Shown here: one piece after another, positions 19,301 to 27,562 of the stretch | Layout: each line of letters starts with the position of its first letter | Numbering within the stretch: position 1 is the stretch's first letter | Assembly: GCA_003762615.1 (NCBI GenBank) | Contig: RIAZ01000012.1 | Location: forward strand, 1 to 64,000 | From: Muribaculaceae bacterium Isolate-037 (Harlan) | GTDB taxonomy: Bacteria; Bacteroidota; Bacteroidia; Bacteroidales; Muribaculaceae | Reading direction: 5' to 3' | Length of the DNA stretch: 64,000 bases | Position numbers and translations under genes: made by a program | Notes under the pieces: generated by a model | Told to the model about the DNA's origin: nothing | The model's input: the letters and a program-made list of their open reading frames with translations, nothing else | Databases searched by the model: none

Positions 19301-20965
19301 GCCTTTGAGATTATAGCCGTCATATTTAGGAAGGAATCCAAATTCCGACAAATAAAGACGCTCTATATCCGTGCGCAGATTCATCCATGATTCCTCTCCA
19401 TCCACGTGTGCCGTGCCGTCAGCCGAGAATATGGCTATATCATTAGATACAGATGTCGTGAAATCAAAGTCCTTGTCCGATTTCTTTAGGAAAGCCGATA
19501 CCCCTCCATAAATACCACCGTTCAACTCAATCTCCGGCACGTATACGTCAACCTCCCCGTCAACATCTCTACCCGACAACATACCCGACAGATTGACTGT
19601 GGCATTGACCATTCCTACTTTACCCTTGCCGAGAAGTCGTCTGACATCGAACCCTCCGGTGCTTATCTCTCCTGAGAAGCGTCCCTTCCCCTCGGAGACT
19701 CCGTTGGCAACGCCCGTGACATTAAGATCGCCACACCCGCTCGTGAGGCGGCAATCCACCTCATACGCTCCATCTGCAATATTACCCTGTCCGGTTGCAG
19801 CCACATCCAGATACCTAAGGTTTGAAAGATAACCTACCAACTGAGGCGAAATGGTGGTTACAGACCTCACCAGCTCCGACATTCCCATATCGGAGAGACG
19901 CATCCTAAGATTATCAAGCGAGAAAGCAGCAGATTTTATGCTGTCGAGATTCCGGCAACCACCTTCAAACTCAATCAGCACGTCGTCGCGACTGCTTAAT
20001 GCAAAACGTGACACATCGATGTCGCTCAGATTACCATGCAGATCGACCGACAAGTCAAACGGCATGACGTAACGCCTCAATTCCGGGACAATCCAGCTGA
20101 AATCAGCAGCTGTAATCCGGTTGTCAAGCATCACAAGATTATATTCTCCAGTTTTCAAGGATTCGGCAATACCGGAAAAATCATCAAATTCCACTACAAA
20201 ATCCGAAGGACGAAGCTCCGTAGCCGGAAGCTGCAATATGAAATTCTCAACGGATATGGACTGCGGCGTAACATGCGCACGAAATGCAAGCTTATCCACC
20301 ACAAGACCGCCCGACATACGGAATGATAGACGCCGAAGGTCAATCTTATAGTCTTCATTGCTTAGGCGAGGGAATGTTATATCTGCCTTCAGGTCAGAAA
20401 TTCGGAGATGGTTGAAGTCGGTCTTCACTCCAAGGCTATCATGAGGCATCCACCGACGGTCGAACGTAATGCCGCACTGTCGCAACACCACGTTGCGGAG
20501 ATTAATATCAAAAGGCGTCGGCGGCTTATTTTTATCCTTTGGCTTGAATGCGTCGATGATAAACGCGATGTTGAGCGGACCATGCTCCGCTTCCTGCACA
20601 ATCCTTCCATCCAGACCTATGATCTCACCAAACGTTATCTCAATCCCGTCACCCTTTATAAGACGCAGGATATTGATGCCCGCACCGACAGTCTCCACAT
20701 GAAGGCATAGCTCCTTCTCGGGAGTATAGACGTCAAGGTCATGGATAACAACTTCATTAAACGGATGCAATGACAGCGTGCCTATCCTCACATCCCCCTT
20801 AATGAATTTCGATGCCTCCCTTTGGGCAATATCGCGCAACTCGTTCTGCACAAAAGGGACCGACAACAATATATATAATATGAGATATAGCGCGGCGACA
20901 AGCACTATCACCGAAAACAGCAGGCTGCGCGCCACCCTATAGACGTTTCTAAGGCTCAGTTTCAT
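16394..20965 (-). CDS. TamB-domain translocation/assembly protein (AsmA-like family)
   Basis: A very large envelope protein of 1523 residues from the ATG at 20965; a TTG 15 bp further upstream is less likely. One N-terminal membrane helix (about residues 8-30, LLFSVIVLVAALYLILYILL) is followed by a long series of beta-rich repeats. A C-terminal TamB (DUF490) domain spans about 1080-1470 (NVKGEMQHPDITFDIDLPTL, YLLALNRFYTPEYM, DVALSSRLLNNRLLVNGNFGY). Such proteins span the periplasm as hydrophobic grooves and take part in outer-membrane protein assembly or lipid transport. It is divergent from tsaD, as in many Bacteroidales. The last 50 residues are a charged tail (RRRRHKKND). Confidence 0.9.
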   Translation of the reverse strand: MKLSLRNVYRVARSLLFSVIVLVAALYLILYILLSVPFVQNELRDIAQREASKFIKGDVRIGTLSLHPFNEVVIHDLDVYTPEKELCLHVETVGAGINILRLIKGDGIEITFGEIIGLDGRIVQEAEHGPLNIAFIIDAFKPKDKNKPPTPFDINLRNVVLRQCGITFDRRWMPHDSLGVKTDFNHLRISDLKADITFPRLSNEDYKIDLRRLSFRMSGGLVVDKLAFRAHVTPQSISVENFILQLPATELRPSDFVVEFDDFSGIAESLKTGEYNLVMLDNRITAADFSWIVPELRRYVMPFDLSVDLHGNLSDIDVSRFALSSRDDVLIEFEGGCRNLDSIKSAAFSLDNLRMRLSDMGMSELVRSVTTISPQLVGYLSNLRYLDVAATGQGNIADGAYEVDCRLTSGCGDLNVTGVANGVSEGKGRFSGEISTGGFDVRRLLGKGKVGMVNATVNLSGMLSGRDVDGEVDVYVPEIELNGGIYGGVSAFLKKSDKDFDFTTSVSNDIAIFSADGTAHVDGEESWMNLRTDIERLYLSEFGFLPKYDGYNLKGSLIADLEGNTEDNVRGEVRLTDISFRKSASEGIDLDHLVLRSDAGEDERHLTLMSDWIDGEISGAFRLKDLPPMLVDMASSVLPSLVIPKNHEMDLKPEMEFSFQIKPDNTLPDFLKLPVRLLVPVSVDGDVRGEANTASLTVDIPYLQQGKSKLLRDNRLIANIDGNNRSADVEIATTFPVKKGELTVGINLSGCDDDIFADVDWINTENSNFKGSLSLNAGISRNELSGNPDVSVEIKPSMFSMGSAKWNIDKSALTYSGNEIRADGIKIWHDGQFVGINGVASSLPTDSISVELASIDLGYVFDTLNINYVTFGGTATGDVTAYGVLSKEPKAFTDNLSVKEFAYNGAVLGDAVIKSEWDNDEKEVAISADVRQDGRRKASIGGGIWVTRDSLSFSIDADRVPVGFLAPFMGAFSSEVKGYASGNAKLYGTFSDIDLAGRILGDSISIKLDYTNTTYHGTDSVYLDPGLIRIPSFRLYDRDGHSAILSGELKHRYFHDPSFTFRITDARQLLCYDTNSKMNPDWYGTIYGDGSASVKGWPGTVSVSVDMDITDRSAFTFVLNDTEAASDYHFLTFTDKRKKELETQQRDSVQDLLASFRKKIENEASDPTRFMMDIRATVSPSALMTLVMDPVVGDKITARGNGAIQIDYESDSDEMQMLGKYTLSEGSYNFSLQDLILRNFSIRPGSSISFNGDPLNAYLDITASYRVNTNLSDLDKSFSTDPELARTNVPVDALLNVKGEMQHPDITFDIDLPTLTQDVGRKVKSIISTDDMMSRQIIYLLALNRFYTPEYMGSSGNGGELAAVASTTLSSQLSNMIGQLTDKFTLAPSFRSDKGDFSDFEMDVALSSRLLNNRLLVNGNFGYRDKSTSNTTFVGDFDIEYLLSRNGNLRLKAYNHFNDQNYYLREALTTQGLGVVYRKDFDNPFTFLRRRRHKKNDVQDKTDGITKENRSDSILDSVKDSED

Positions 20966-21156
20966 AACAAAAGGTCGCAACAGTCACATCCCTGAGTCTA
21001 TTCCGGAGTCTTGAGCGATTGAGCTTAGCATAATGAGCGATTGGGACAAAGCTCCGGAAGCAGTCAGGCGGACGTGACCGGGAACTAACTTTATTATTAC
21101 ATAATTCCATGCAAATTTAATCATTTTAAACCAAACATCCGCTATATCCCACCATT

Positions 21157-21204
21157 ATTCTAAACTATTCCAAACTTACCATTCTAAACTGCCGCAAACT
21201 TACC
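21157..21204. repeat. 24-bp direct tandem repeat upstream of tsaD
   Basis: Two abutting 24-bp units (21157-21180 and 21181-21204) share ATTCTAAACT at the left and CAAACTTACC at the right and differ only in the four central bases (ATTC versus GCCG). They end 20 bp before the -33 element of the tsaD promoter, a position suited to an activator or repressor site. The rest of the 311-bp divergent region also holds a TGAGCGATTG direct repeat (21012 and 21033) flanked by TTCCGGAG/CTCCGGAA inverted arms. Confidence 0.6.
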
Positions 21205-21223
21205 AACTTTCAGACTTACGTAT

Positions 21224-21254
21224 TTTGTCATTCCAACTAAATAAATTAACTTTG
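21224..21254 (+). promoter_or_regulatory. Bacteroidetes-type promoter of tsaD
   Basis: TTTG at 21224-21227 and TAACTTTG at 21247-21254 are separated by 19 bp. The transcript would start near 21260, about 17 nt before the tsaD ATG at 21277. Confidence 0.8.
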
Positions 21255-21276
21255 TAGCATAAAACTAAAAAAGGAA

Positions 21277-22293
21277 ATGAGTATCTACATCCTTGGTATC
21301 GAATCTTCATGCGACGACACATCGGCTGCCGTCATCTGCGATGGGTATTTGAAGAGCAACGTCATCGCGAGCCAGAAAGTGCACGAAGCCTTCGGCGGCG
21401 TGGTGCCGGAGCTTGCATCGCGTGCGCATCAGCAGAACATAGTCCCGGTAGTCAGCGAGGCGCTACGCCAGGCAGGGATTGAAAAGAAAGATCTTGCAGC
21501 CATTGCCTTCACAAGAGGACCGGGACTCCTCGGGTCGCTCCTCGTGGGCACATCGTTTGCAAAAGGGATGGCTATCGGGTTGGGCATACCGCTCGTAGAC
21601 GTAAACCACCTGCATGCCCACGTACTCTCGCACTTCATAAAGACGGAGGAGAATGACGAAGTGCCGGAATTCCCATTCCTGTGCCTGCTGATTTCCGGAG
21701 GAAATTCACAGATTGTAATGGTAAGGAGTCCGTATGACATGGAAATAATCGGGAAGACAATCGATGATGCTGCCGGAGAGGCTTTCGACAAATGTGCGAA
21801 AGTGATGGGGTTACCCTATCCAGGAGGTCCGCATATCGACCGACTCGCGAAAATTGGCGACCCGAAGAGATTCAGATTCAGCAAGCCGCATATCCCCGGA
21901 CTTGACTATTCTTTCAGCGGACTAAAGACTTCGTTCCTATATACCGTCAGGGATGGAATGAAAGAGGATCCGGCCTTCATCTCCAACAATCAGGCTGACC
22001 TCGCAGCTTCCCTACAGCACACCATAATAGATATACTCACCGACAAACTCGCAAAAACGCCCCAACTGAAGGAGGTGAGGCATCTCGCGATCGGTGGCGG
22101 AGTATCGGCAAATTCCGGAGTAAGGGAGGCGATACAACGCTTTTGCGACAACAGGGGGATACAGGCTTGGATCCCTCCAAGAGCCTTCACCACTGACAAT
22201 GCTGCCATGGTGGCTGCTGCCGGCTATTTCAAATATCTTTCAAACGACTTCTGCGACCTCTCGTTACCTCCCTACTCCAGAGTCACTGTCTGA
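21277..22293 (+). CDS. tsaD: tRNA N6-threonylcarbamoyladenosine synthesis protein TsaD
   Basis: TsaD transfers the threonylcarbamoyl group to A37 of ANN-decoding tRNAs together with TsaB and TsaE. The 338 residues show IESSCDDTSAAV at the start, the metal-binding HLHAH motif (VNHLHAHVLSH), CLLISGGNSQI, KCAKVMGLPYPGGP, YSFSGLKT, and AIGGGVSANSGVRE with TDNAAMVA near the end. Normal length. cinA follows after 12 bp. Confidence 0.97.
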   Translation: MSIYILGIESSCDDTSAAVICDGYLKSNVIASQKVHEAFGGVVPELASRAHQQNIVPVVSEALRQAGIEKKDLAAIAFTRGPGLLGSLLVGTSFAKGMAIGLGIPLVDVNHLHAHVLSHFIKTEENDEVPEFPFLCLLISGGNSQIVMVRSPYDMEIIGKTIDDAAGEAFDKCAKVMGLPYPGGPHIDRLAKIGDPKRFRFSKPHIPGLDYSFSGLKTSFLYTVRDGMKEDPAFISNNQADLAASLQHTIIDILTDKLAKTPQLKEVRHLAIGGGVSANSGVREAIQRFCDNRGIQAWIPPRAFTTDNAAMVAAAGYFKYLSNDFCDLSLPPYSRVTV

Positions 22294-22305
22294 ACATCAA
22301 CGCTT

Positions 22306-23100
22306 ATGGTCAATAAAAAACAAAATTCAAAAACATCGGCAGACCCGGACAAGCATACCGAGACTCGCCATGTCGTGATATACGGATACACGAAGCAGGA
22401 GATCAACAAAATCCTGAAGCATTTCGCGGCTCATCTGCCCGAATACGTGAAAATATCAATCGACACCTCTAATCTCGTCACTAAAATTACTCTTACGGGA
22501 GTGGATTCCGGTGTGGAGCTGCTGAGATTCAACATGAACAGGTATCACAGCACCCTCAATATGATTTTCTCGCAAGACGTGGTGGCTATGGAAGACAAGA
22601 CGATAGCCCAGACTCTCGGAGAGCTTCTGCATGAACGCGAGCTTACGGTGTCGTGTGCCGAGAGCTGCACAGGTGGCAATCTCGCCCATAGGATTGTGCA
22701 AGTGCCGGGATCATCGTCTTATTTCTTAGGGAGCGTGGTCAGCTATGCCAATGATGTCAAGACCAACGTGCTTAAAGTGCCGAAGGAGGAGATTTCCCGG
22801 CATGGAGCCGTAAGCAAGACCGTGGTGGAGGCTATGGCTAAGGGGGTGGCGAAACTTATGCGCACGGATTGCGCGATTGCCACATCCGGAATTGCCGGAC
22901 CCGACGGCGGCACTTCCCTAAAACCGGTAGGCACCGTATGGTTTGCCGCAAAATATGGTGACACCGTAGTCAGCGAATGCATCCATTTCAAGGGCGACAG
23001 GAACACCGTCATTGAAAGCGCGACAAATCATGGCATGGTGATGCTGATAAATCTCCTCAAAAACTGCTACGTGATGCAGGAGGACGTCAACGACGACTGA
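22306..23100 (+). CDS. CinA C-terminal family protein (nicotinamide-nucleotide amidase type), lacking the MoeA-like domain
   Basis: A 264-residue protein whose residues about 100-255 are the CinA C-terminal domain (LTVSCAESCTGGNLAHRI, GSSSYFLGSVVSYAND, HGAVSKTVVEAMAKG, CAIATSGIAGPDGG, PVGTVWFA). This domain hydrolyses nicotinamide mononucleotide to nicotinate mononucleotide. Full CinA proteins are about 410 residues with an N-terminal MoeA-like domain. Here only the roughly 75-residue middle segment before it is partly recognisable (VVIYGYTKQEINKIL, then IFSQDVVAMEDKTIAQTLGELL). The N-terminal 17 residues are low-complexity Lys/Thr. It is probably a natural short form, since the frame is intact. 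Co-transcribed with tsaD. Confidence 0.85.
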   Translation: MVNKKQNSKTSADPDKHTETRHVVIYGYTKQEINKILKHFAAHLPEYVKISIDTSNLVTKITLTGVDSGVELLRFNMNRYHSTLNMIFSQDVVAMEDKTIAQTLGELLHERELTVSCAESCTGGNLAHRIVQVPGSSSYFLGSVVSYANDVKTNVLKVPKEEISRHGAVSKTVVEAMAKGVAKLMRTDCAIATSGIAGPDGGTSLKPVGTVWFAAKYGDTVVSECIHFKGDRNTVIESATNHGMVMLINLLKNCYVMQEDVNDD

Positions 23101-23156
23101 AAAACGTCATTTTTTATATACTTTTATTCAATTTCTCAAAATTCCCGCCAATACCG

Positions 23157-23188
23157 TTTGCATATTTGACCGAAATTAACTAATTTTG
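23157..23188 (+). promoter_or_regulatory. Bacteroidetes-type promoter of the rpmB-rpmG-DUF4295 operon
   Basis: TTTG at 23157-23160 and TAATTTTG at 23181-23188 are separated by 20 bp. The predicted start near 23194 leaves a leader of about 115 nt before rpmB. Confidence 0.75.
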
Positions 23189-23308
23189 CACCCGGTTTGT
23201 GGCACATCCTTGAAAGCGACCGTAATGATGCAGACGGAAGCGATATGAGAAATGAGATGGCGGCCTCATTCCCCAAGTGATTTTTTATTCAATAAAAAAA
23301 CAACAGCC

Positions 23309-23572
23309 ATGTCAAAAGTTTGTCAGATTTCAGGCAAAAAACCATCTGTGGGCAACAACGTTTCCCACTCAAAGCGTCGCACAAAACGCAAATTTAACGT
23401 CAACCTCCACAAGAAGAAATTCTATTGGGTTGAGCAGGATATGTGGATCGAGCTTCTCGTGTCAGCTCATGCTCTCCGCACAATTAACAAGATCGGTCTT
23501 AACGCCGCTCTTAAAAAAGCCGAGAAAGAAGGCAACCTCGACTTTAAAGACATCACAATTGTTTCTCTTTAA
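23309..23572 (+). CDS. rpmB: 50S ribosomal protein L28
   Basis: The 87-residue protein starts [20 protein letters not shown] and continues [18 protein letters not shown], the L28 signature. The start at 23309 is chosen over an upstream in-frame ATG at 23252 because MSKVCQ is the conserved N-terminus. First gene of a three-gene ribosomal operon. Confidence 0.97.
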   Translation: MSKVCQISGKKPSVGNNVSHSKRRTKRKFNVNLHKKKFYWVEQDMWIELLVSAHALRTINKIGLNAALKKAEKEGNLDFKDITIVSL

Positions 23573-23588
23573 TCAGATTTTCTAAACT

Positions 23589-23777
23589 ATGGCAAAGAAA
23601 GCGAAAGGCAATAGAGTGCAGGTAATCCTTGAATGCACCGAACACAAAGCCAGCGGGATGCCCGGAATGTCGAGATACATCACCACAAAAAACCGCAAAA
23701 ATACAACAGGACGTCTGGAGTTGAAAAAATACAACCCCATCCTTAAGAGAATGACCATTCATAAAGAAATAAAATAA
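23589..23777 (+). CDS. rpmG: 50S ribosomal protein L33
   Basis: A 62-residue L33 ([20 protein letters not shown], then [35 protein letters not shown]). It has a single cysteine and lacks the paired CxxC zinc ribbon, so it is the zinc-independent form. It lies 16 bp after rpmB and 13 bp before the DUF4295 gene. Confidence 0.97.
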   Translation: MAKKAKGNRVQVILECTEHKASGMPGMSRYITTKNRKNTTGRLELKKYNPILKRMTIHKEIK

Positions 23778-23790
23778 GCACCACTGAACC

Positions 23791-23940
23791 ATGGCAAAGA
23801 AAACCGTCGCGTCTCTTCAAAAAGGTGAAGGACGTACTTTCAGCAAAATCATCGTAATGGAGAAATCTCCTAAAACAGGCGCTTATATCTTCAAAGAGGA
23901 AATGGTGCCAAACGACGCAGTACAGGCTGCACTGAAATGA
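23791..23940 (+). CDS. DUF4295 family small protein
   Basis: A 49-residue basic protein (MAKKTVASLQKGEGRTFSKI, then IVMEKSPKTGAYIFKEEMVP and NDAVQAALK). It matches the DUF4295 family, which in Bacteroidetes sits directly behind rpmB and rpmG. The position and size suggest a lineage-specific ribosome-associated protein. It is followed 25 bp later by a strong terminator that ends the operon. Confidence 0.9.
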   Translation: MAKKTVASLQKGEGRTFSKIIVMEKSPKTGAYIFKEEMVPNDAVQAALK

Positions 23941-23964
23941 TTCCAACTCTCAATTCATAATCCT

Positions 23965-24006
23965 GATCGGGGGAACTACGCTGGCGCAGTTCCCCCGATC
24001 TCTTTT
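23965..24006 (+). terminator. intrinsic terminator of the rpmB-rpmG-DUF4295 operon
   Basis: A perfect 13-bp stem GATCGGGGGAACT / AGTTCCCCCGATC (23965-23977 and 23988-24000) with a 10-nt loop is followed by TCTTTT. Confidence 0.92.
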
Positions 24007-24016
24007 ATCGCCCTAT

Positions 24017-24080
24017 CATGATAAAACATGATCCATCATGATATATCATGTTATATCATGTTGCAACATGATATATCATG
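24017..24080. repeat. phased CATG array: seven CATG tetramers at exactly 10-bp spacing
   Basis: CATG occurs at 24017, 24027, 24037, 24047, 24057, 24067 and 24077, each exactly 10 bp from the next. The consensus unit is ATATATCATG. Neighbouring units form overlapping palindromes such as CATGATATATCATG. The array fills the space between two convergent terminators (ribosomal operon from the left, lpxA operon from the right) and codes for nothing. One turn of B-DNA per unit would place all CATG sites on one face of the helix. Confidence 0.85.
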
Positions 24081-24098
24081 CAAAAAAACTCCCCCAAA

Positions 24099-24146
24099 AA
24101 AGAAAGAAAAAAACGGGCTGTCATCGGAATCCCCGATGACAGCCCG
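24099..24146 (-). terminator. intrinsic terminator of the lpxD-lpxC/fabZ-lpxA operon
   Basis: Read on the minus strand, a perfect 14-bp stem (24133-24146 with 24114-24127, 5-nt loop) is followed by a long T-rich run (complement of 24100-24113). It lies 37 bp after the lpxA stop codon. Confidence 0.92.
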
Positions 24147-24182
24147 GTTAATATTTATCGCGAAGGATATCTCGCCAAAGGC

Positions 24183-24956
24183 TTATACCGCCGAACGGAT
24201 AATGCCTCGCTCTGAGTTAACGACGAATTTGACAATCTCATCCCTATACGATGACTCCGGAAGAGTCTCCTGCACGAGCTTTATGGCATTCGTCACGTTA
24301 AGATCGCTGAGATACAATACACGATAGATCTCCGCTATCTTCTGGATATCCTCCTGAGAGAAGCCATTACGGTGCAGCCCTATGGTGTTGAGTCCGACGT
24401 AGGATATCGGCTCGCGTGCTGCCTTGACGTAAGGAGGGATATCCTTATTGACAAGCGCACCACCCTGAAGCATGATGTTTCTACCAAGATGACAGAACTG
24501 ATGGACAAGACTGCCGCCTCCGATCACTGCATAATCGTCAACCACCACCTCACCGGCAAGCTGACACGCATTAGATATGATGACCCTGTTGCCTATCACG
24601 CAATCATGCGCCACGTGGTTGTAAGCCATAATAAGGCAATTGCTCCCGACAACAGTCTTACCCTTGGAGGCTGTGCCTCGGTTGACAGTGACACACTCAC
24701 GCAACGTGGTGCCGTCGCCAACGTAGGCGTATGTCTCCTCCCCACGAAATTTCAGATCCTGCGGTATGGCTGAGATGACTGCTCCGGGGAATATCTTCAC
24801 ACCGGAACCGATACGCGCACCGGGATAAATTGTAACATTTCCGGCAATCTCACAGTTATCGCCTATCTCTACATTTTCATAGATATTGGTGAAATTGCCT
24901 ATCGTTACATTGTTCCCGATCTTTGCCTCGGGATGAACATAATACATGTTGCTCAT
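24183..24956 (-). CDS. lpxA: acyl-ACP--UDP-N-acetylglucosamine O-acyltransferase
   Basis: LpxA catalyses the first step of lipid A synthesis. From the ATG at 24956 the protein has 257 residues; a GTG two codons upstream is possible but would overlap the preceding gene. Hexapeptide repeats form the left-handed beta-helix from residue 1 to about 190 (VTIGNFTNI, ARIGSGVKIFPGAVI, VIGGGSLVHQFCHLG). The conserved GLNTIGLHRNGFS region and a C-terminal helical part follow. The catalytic His is expected in MAYNHVAHDCVIG. Third gene of the lpx operon, two bases after the lpxC/fabZ stop. Confidence 0.96.
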   Translation of the reverse strand: MSNMYYVHPEAKIGNNVTIGNFTNIYENVEIGDNCEIAGNVTIYPGARIGSGVKIFPGAVISAIPQDLKFRGEETYAYVGDGTTLRECVTVNRGTASKGKTVVGSNCLIMAYNHVAHDCVIGNRVIISNACQLAGEVVVDDYAVIGGGSLVHQFCHLGRNIMLQGGALVNKDIPPYVKAAREPISYVGLNTIGLHRNGFSQEDIQKIAEIYRVLYLSDLNVTNAIKLVQETLPESSYRDEIVKFVVNSERGIIRSAV

Positions 24957-24958
24957 TT

Positions 24959-26341
24959 TCACTTATTCTTTATTATCTGAGCCATAAATTCTGCCTCACA
25001 AACTATCTTCTCTCCGACAAATGCATAGCCCTTGACCACGGCACAACCTCGCCTGATCTCTGTCATAAGGCTGACGTTGAGAAGCAGAGTATTGCCAGGC
25101 ACCACTTTCTGGCGGAACTTCACGTTGTCGATCTTCAGGAAGTAGGTGCTGTATTTCTCAGGCTCCTCAAGGAAATTCAATACCAGCACTCCTGCTGCCT
25201 GTGCCATTGCCTCAATCTGAAGCACTCCCGGCATAACCGGCTCCTGTGGGAAATGTCCGGGGAAGAATGGCTCGTTGACCGTCACGTTCTTGACTGCCAC
25301 GCAATGCTTCTTGTCTATCTCTATGACCTTATCGATGAGAAGGAACGGATAGCGATGGGGAAGCATGCCGCGGATTGCATTAATATCGAGAATCGGCTCG
25401 ATGTTGGGATTATAGCAAGGAGCCTGTATCTCCGTGTGACGAACTTCCTTGCGTATCATGCGTGTGAACTTATTATTGATCGTATGCCCCGGACGTATCG
25501 CCACTACCCTGCCCTTTATCGGACGGTCTATAAGCGAGAGATCGCCGATTACGTCCATCAGTTTGTGACGTGCAGGTTCATTATCCCACGTCAATGGCTG
25601 TGGATTGATATAGCCAAGCTCACCCACTTTCATGTGAGCCACGTTCATAAGGTCGCAAAGACGGTCGATGCTCTCCTGGCTTACCGGCTCATCATAAATC
25701 ACGATTGCATTGTCGATGTCGCCACCCTTGATGAGACCATGCTGGAGCAGACCCTCGATCTCCCTCACAAACACGAAGGTGCGTGCGCTTGCCACCTCCT
25801 GCTTGAACTCCGCCATATCGTCAAGTACAGCAAACTGGTTGGGAAGCACCTTGGAATTATATTCCACCATCACCTCCACGCTGAAGTGGTCGTCGGGATA
25901 GATTGTGATCTGCGAGCCTGTGGCATCATCGCGGAAGCGAACCTTCTCCTTTATTATATAGAAATCCTTATCGGCTTTCTGCTCTTCCACTCCCACTTCC
26001 TCTATGGCATTGATATAGCTTATCGCACTTCCGTCAAGGATGGGGAGCTCCGGTCCGTTCACCTCAATGAGACAGTTGTCGATCATAGATGCGTAAAGTG
26101 CAGCCAAGGCATGCTCTACCGTGCTTACCTTCACATCCTTCTTGGCCAACACGGTGCCGCGCTGGGTATCGACCACGTTTTCAGCAAGAGCCTCAACGAT
26201 AGGCTCGCCCTCAAGGTCAATGCGCTTGAATTTATAACCATGATTTTCCGGAGCCGGAAGGAATGTAGCCGTAATCTCCAGTCCTGAATGAAGACCCTTG
26301 CCACTGACGGTAAAGGGTGCCTTTAGTGTCATCTGTTTCAT
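24959..26341 (-). CDS. lpxC/fabZ: fused LpxC deacetylase / FabZ 3-hydroxyacyl-ACP dehydratase
   Basis: A 460-residue fusion. Residues 1 to about 300 are LpxC, the zinc-dependent UDP-3-O-acyl-GlcNAc deacetylase that commits lipid A synthesis ([27 protein letters not shown], and the [15 protein letters not shown] zinc motif). Residues about 310-460 are FabZ with [14 protein letters not shown] and [20 protein letters not shown] holding the catalytic His and Glu. The fusion is typical of Bacteroidetes and balances acyl chains between lipid A and phospholipids. Its ATG overlaps the lpxD stop by 4 bp. Confidence 0.97.
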   Translation of the reverse strand: MKQMTLKAPFTVSGKGLHSGLEITATFLPAPENHGYKFKRIDLEGEPIVEALAENVVDTQRGTVLAKKDVKVSTVEHALAALYASMIDNCLIEVNGPELPILDGSAISYINAIEEVGVEEQKADKDFYIIKEKVRFRDDATGSQITIYPDDHFSVEVMVEYNSKVLPNQFAVLDDMAEFKQEVASARTFVFVREIEGLLQHGLIKGGDIDNAIVIYDEPVSQESIDRLCDLMNVAHMKVGELGYINPQPLTWDNEPARHKLMDVIGDLSLIDRPIKGRVVAIRPGHTINNKFTRMIRKEVRHTEIQAPCYNPNIEPILDINAIRGMLPHRYPFLLIDKVIEIDKKHCVAVKNVTVNEPFFPGHFPQEPVMPGVLQIEAMAQAAGVLVLNFLEEPEKYSTYFLKIDNVKFRQKVVPGNTLLLNVSLMTEIRRGCAVVKGYAFVGEKIVCEAEFMAQIIKNK

Positions 26342-27348
26342 TGTTTCCTGATGTTTTTAATTTCGTCATAAAGCTTGCCAAGATTCTTCAGATACACCTG
26401 ATTCTTGGCAAATTGGCGCGCATCTATCGCAGGGTAGCCGATAATACGCCGTTTGCTGCCTACATTGTTGGGGATTCCCGACTGCGCACCTATCTCATTG
26501 TAATCTCCCACTTTTATATGCCCGGCGAAACCACACTGACCGCCGACCATGTTGCCGTCACCGATATGCGTCGACCCCGCTATGCCGGTCTGGGCGGCAA
26601 ATACGTTGCTTCTGCCGATCGTAACGTTGTGGGCTACCTGGATAAGATTGTCGAGCTTGGTCCCCTCGCCGATCACAGTGCTCCCGAATGTGGCGCGGTC
26701 TATGGTAGTGTTTGCTCCGATCTCCACGTCGTCGCAGATCTCGACGATGCCCGTCTGCGGAAGTTTCTCAAACTTGCCGTCGTGAGGGGCGAAGCCGAAC
26801 CCATCGGCACCTATCACCGCGCCAGAATGAAGTATGCAGCGTGAGCCTATGCGGCATCCCTCGTAGACCTTCACTCCGGAACGCAACACGCTGTCGTCAC
26901 CGATCTCACAGCCGTCGCCCACATATACCTGAGGATAGATCTTGACATTCTTTCCTAATTTCACGCCTTTCCCGATATATGCAAACGCTCCTATATATAC
27001 ATGCTCCGGAAGAGCTACACCCTCCGACACGTAAGACGGCTGCTCCACGCCCTCAGGCTGTGGCTTCATCCCCTCCACCATCCTGAGAAGCTGTGCAAGC
27101 GTGGCGTATGGATCTGCCACTCTTATCAACACCGGCGTAACTGGCTTATCCACTACAAAATTCTTGCCTACAAGTACTGCCGTCGCACCGGTAGTCTCTA
27201 TATAGTGGGCATACTTGGGATTCGCTATAAAACTGAGATCGCCCGGCCTTGCCTCCTCTATCTTGGCAAAGCCGGTTATAACTGCGTTTTCATCTCCTTC
27301 CACATCCCCCCCGGTCAGAGCTGCAAGGCTCTTCGGTGTTATCTCCAT
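26338..27348 (-). CDS. lpxD: UDP-3-O-(3-hydroxyacyl)glucosamine N-acyltransferase
   Basis: LpxD adds the second acyl chain in lipid A synthesis. Starting at the ATG at 27348 ([19 protein letters not shown]) the protein has 336 residues; a longer frame to 27405 adds a Lys/Ile-rich stretch unlike the family. The uridine-binding N-terminal domain (about 1-95) is followed by hexapeptide repeats ([18 protein letters not shown]) with the catalytic region [14 protein letters not shown] and a C-terminal helix. First gene of the lpxD-lpxC/fabZ-lpxA operon. A weak -7-like GATATTTG lies just upstream on the minus strand (27375-27382). Confidence 0.95.
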   Translation of the reverse strand: MEITPKSLAALTGGDVEGDENAVITGFAKIEEARPGDLSFIANPKYAHYIETTGATAVLVGKNFVVDKPVTPVLIRVADPYATLAQLLRMVEGMKPQPEGVEQPSYVSEGVALPEHVYIGAFAYIGKGVKLGKNVKIYPQVYVGDGCEIGDDSVLRSGVKVYEGCRIGSRCILHSGAVIGADGFGFAPHDGKFEKLPQTGIVEICDDVEIGANTTIDRATFGSTVIGEGTKLDNLIQVAHNVTIGRSNVFAAQTGIAGSTHIGDGNMVGGQCGFAGHIKVGDYNEIGAQSGIPNNVGSKRRIIGYPAIDARQFAKNQVYLKNLGKLYDEIKNIRKQ

Positions 27349-27462
27349 AATTTGGTCTGGATTAATTTTTTTTGCAAATATCGTAATTTTTTTATAAATA
27401 ACCATAAGATTACCCCACTATTGCACACCGGAACACTTATAATTACAATTATTCAAGTTTTT

Positions 27463-27494
27463 TTTGACCATTTAAAGAAAAATTGCTACATTTG
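27463..27494 (+). promoter_or_regulatory. Bacteroidetes-type promoter of the methylmalonyl-CoA operon
   Basis: TTTG at 27463-27466 and TACATTTG at 27487-27494 are separated by 20 bp, placing the transcript start near 27500, about 63 nt before the epimerase ATG. Confidence 0.78.
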
Positions 27495-27562
27495 CACAGA
27501 GTTTTCACCTATGAAAAAACATAGGTAATATTATTTTTCTAATTCAAAAATACTTAAATCAC

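Noticed and set aside
24372..26287. Long + strand open frames opposite lpxA and lpxC/fabZ, one of 454 residues
   Set aside because: They are antisense shadows of well conserved lpx genes and show no family pattern of their own.
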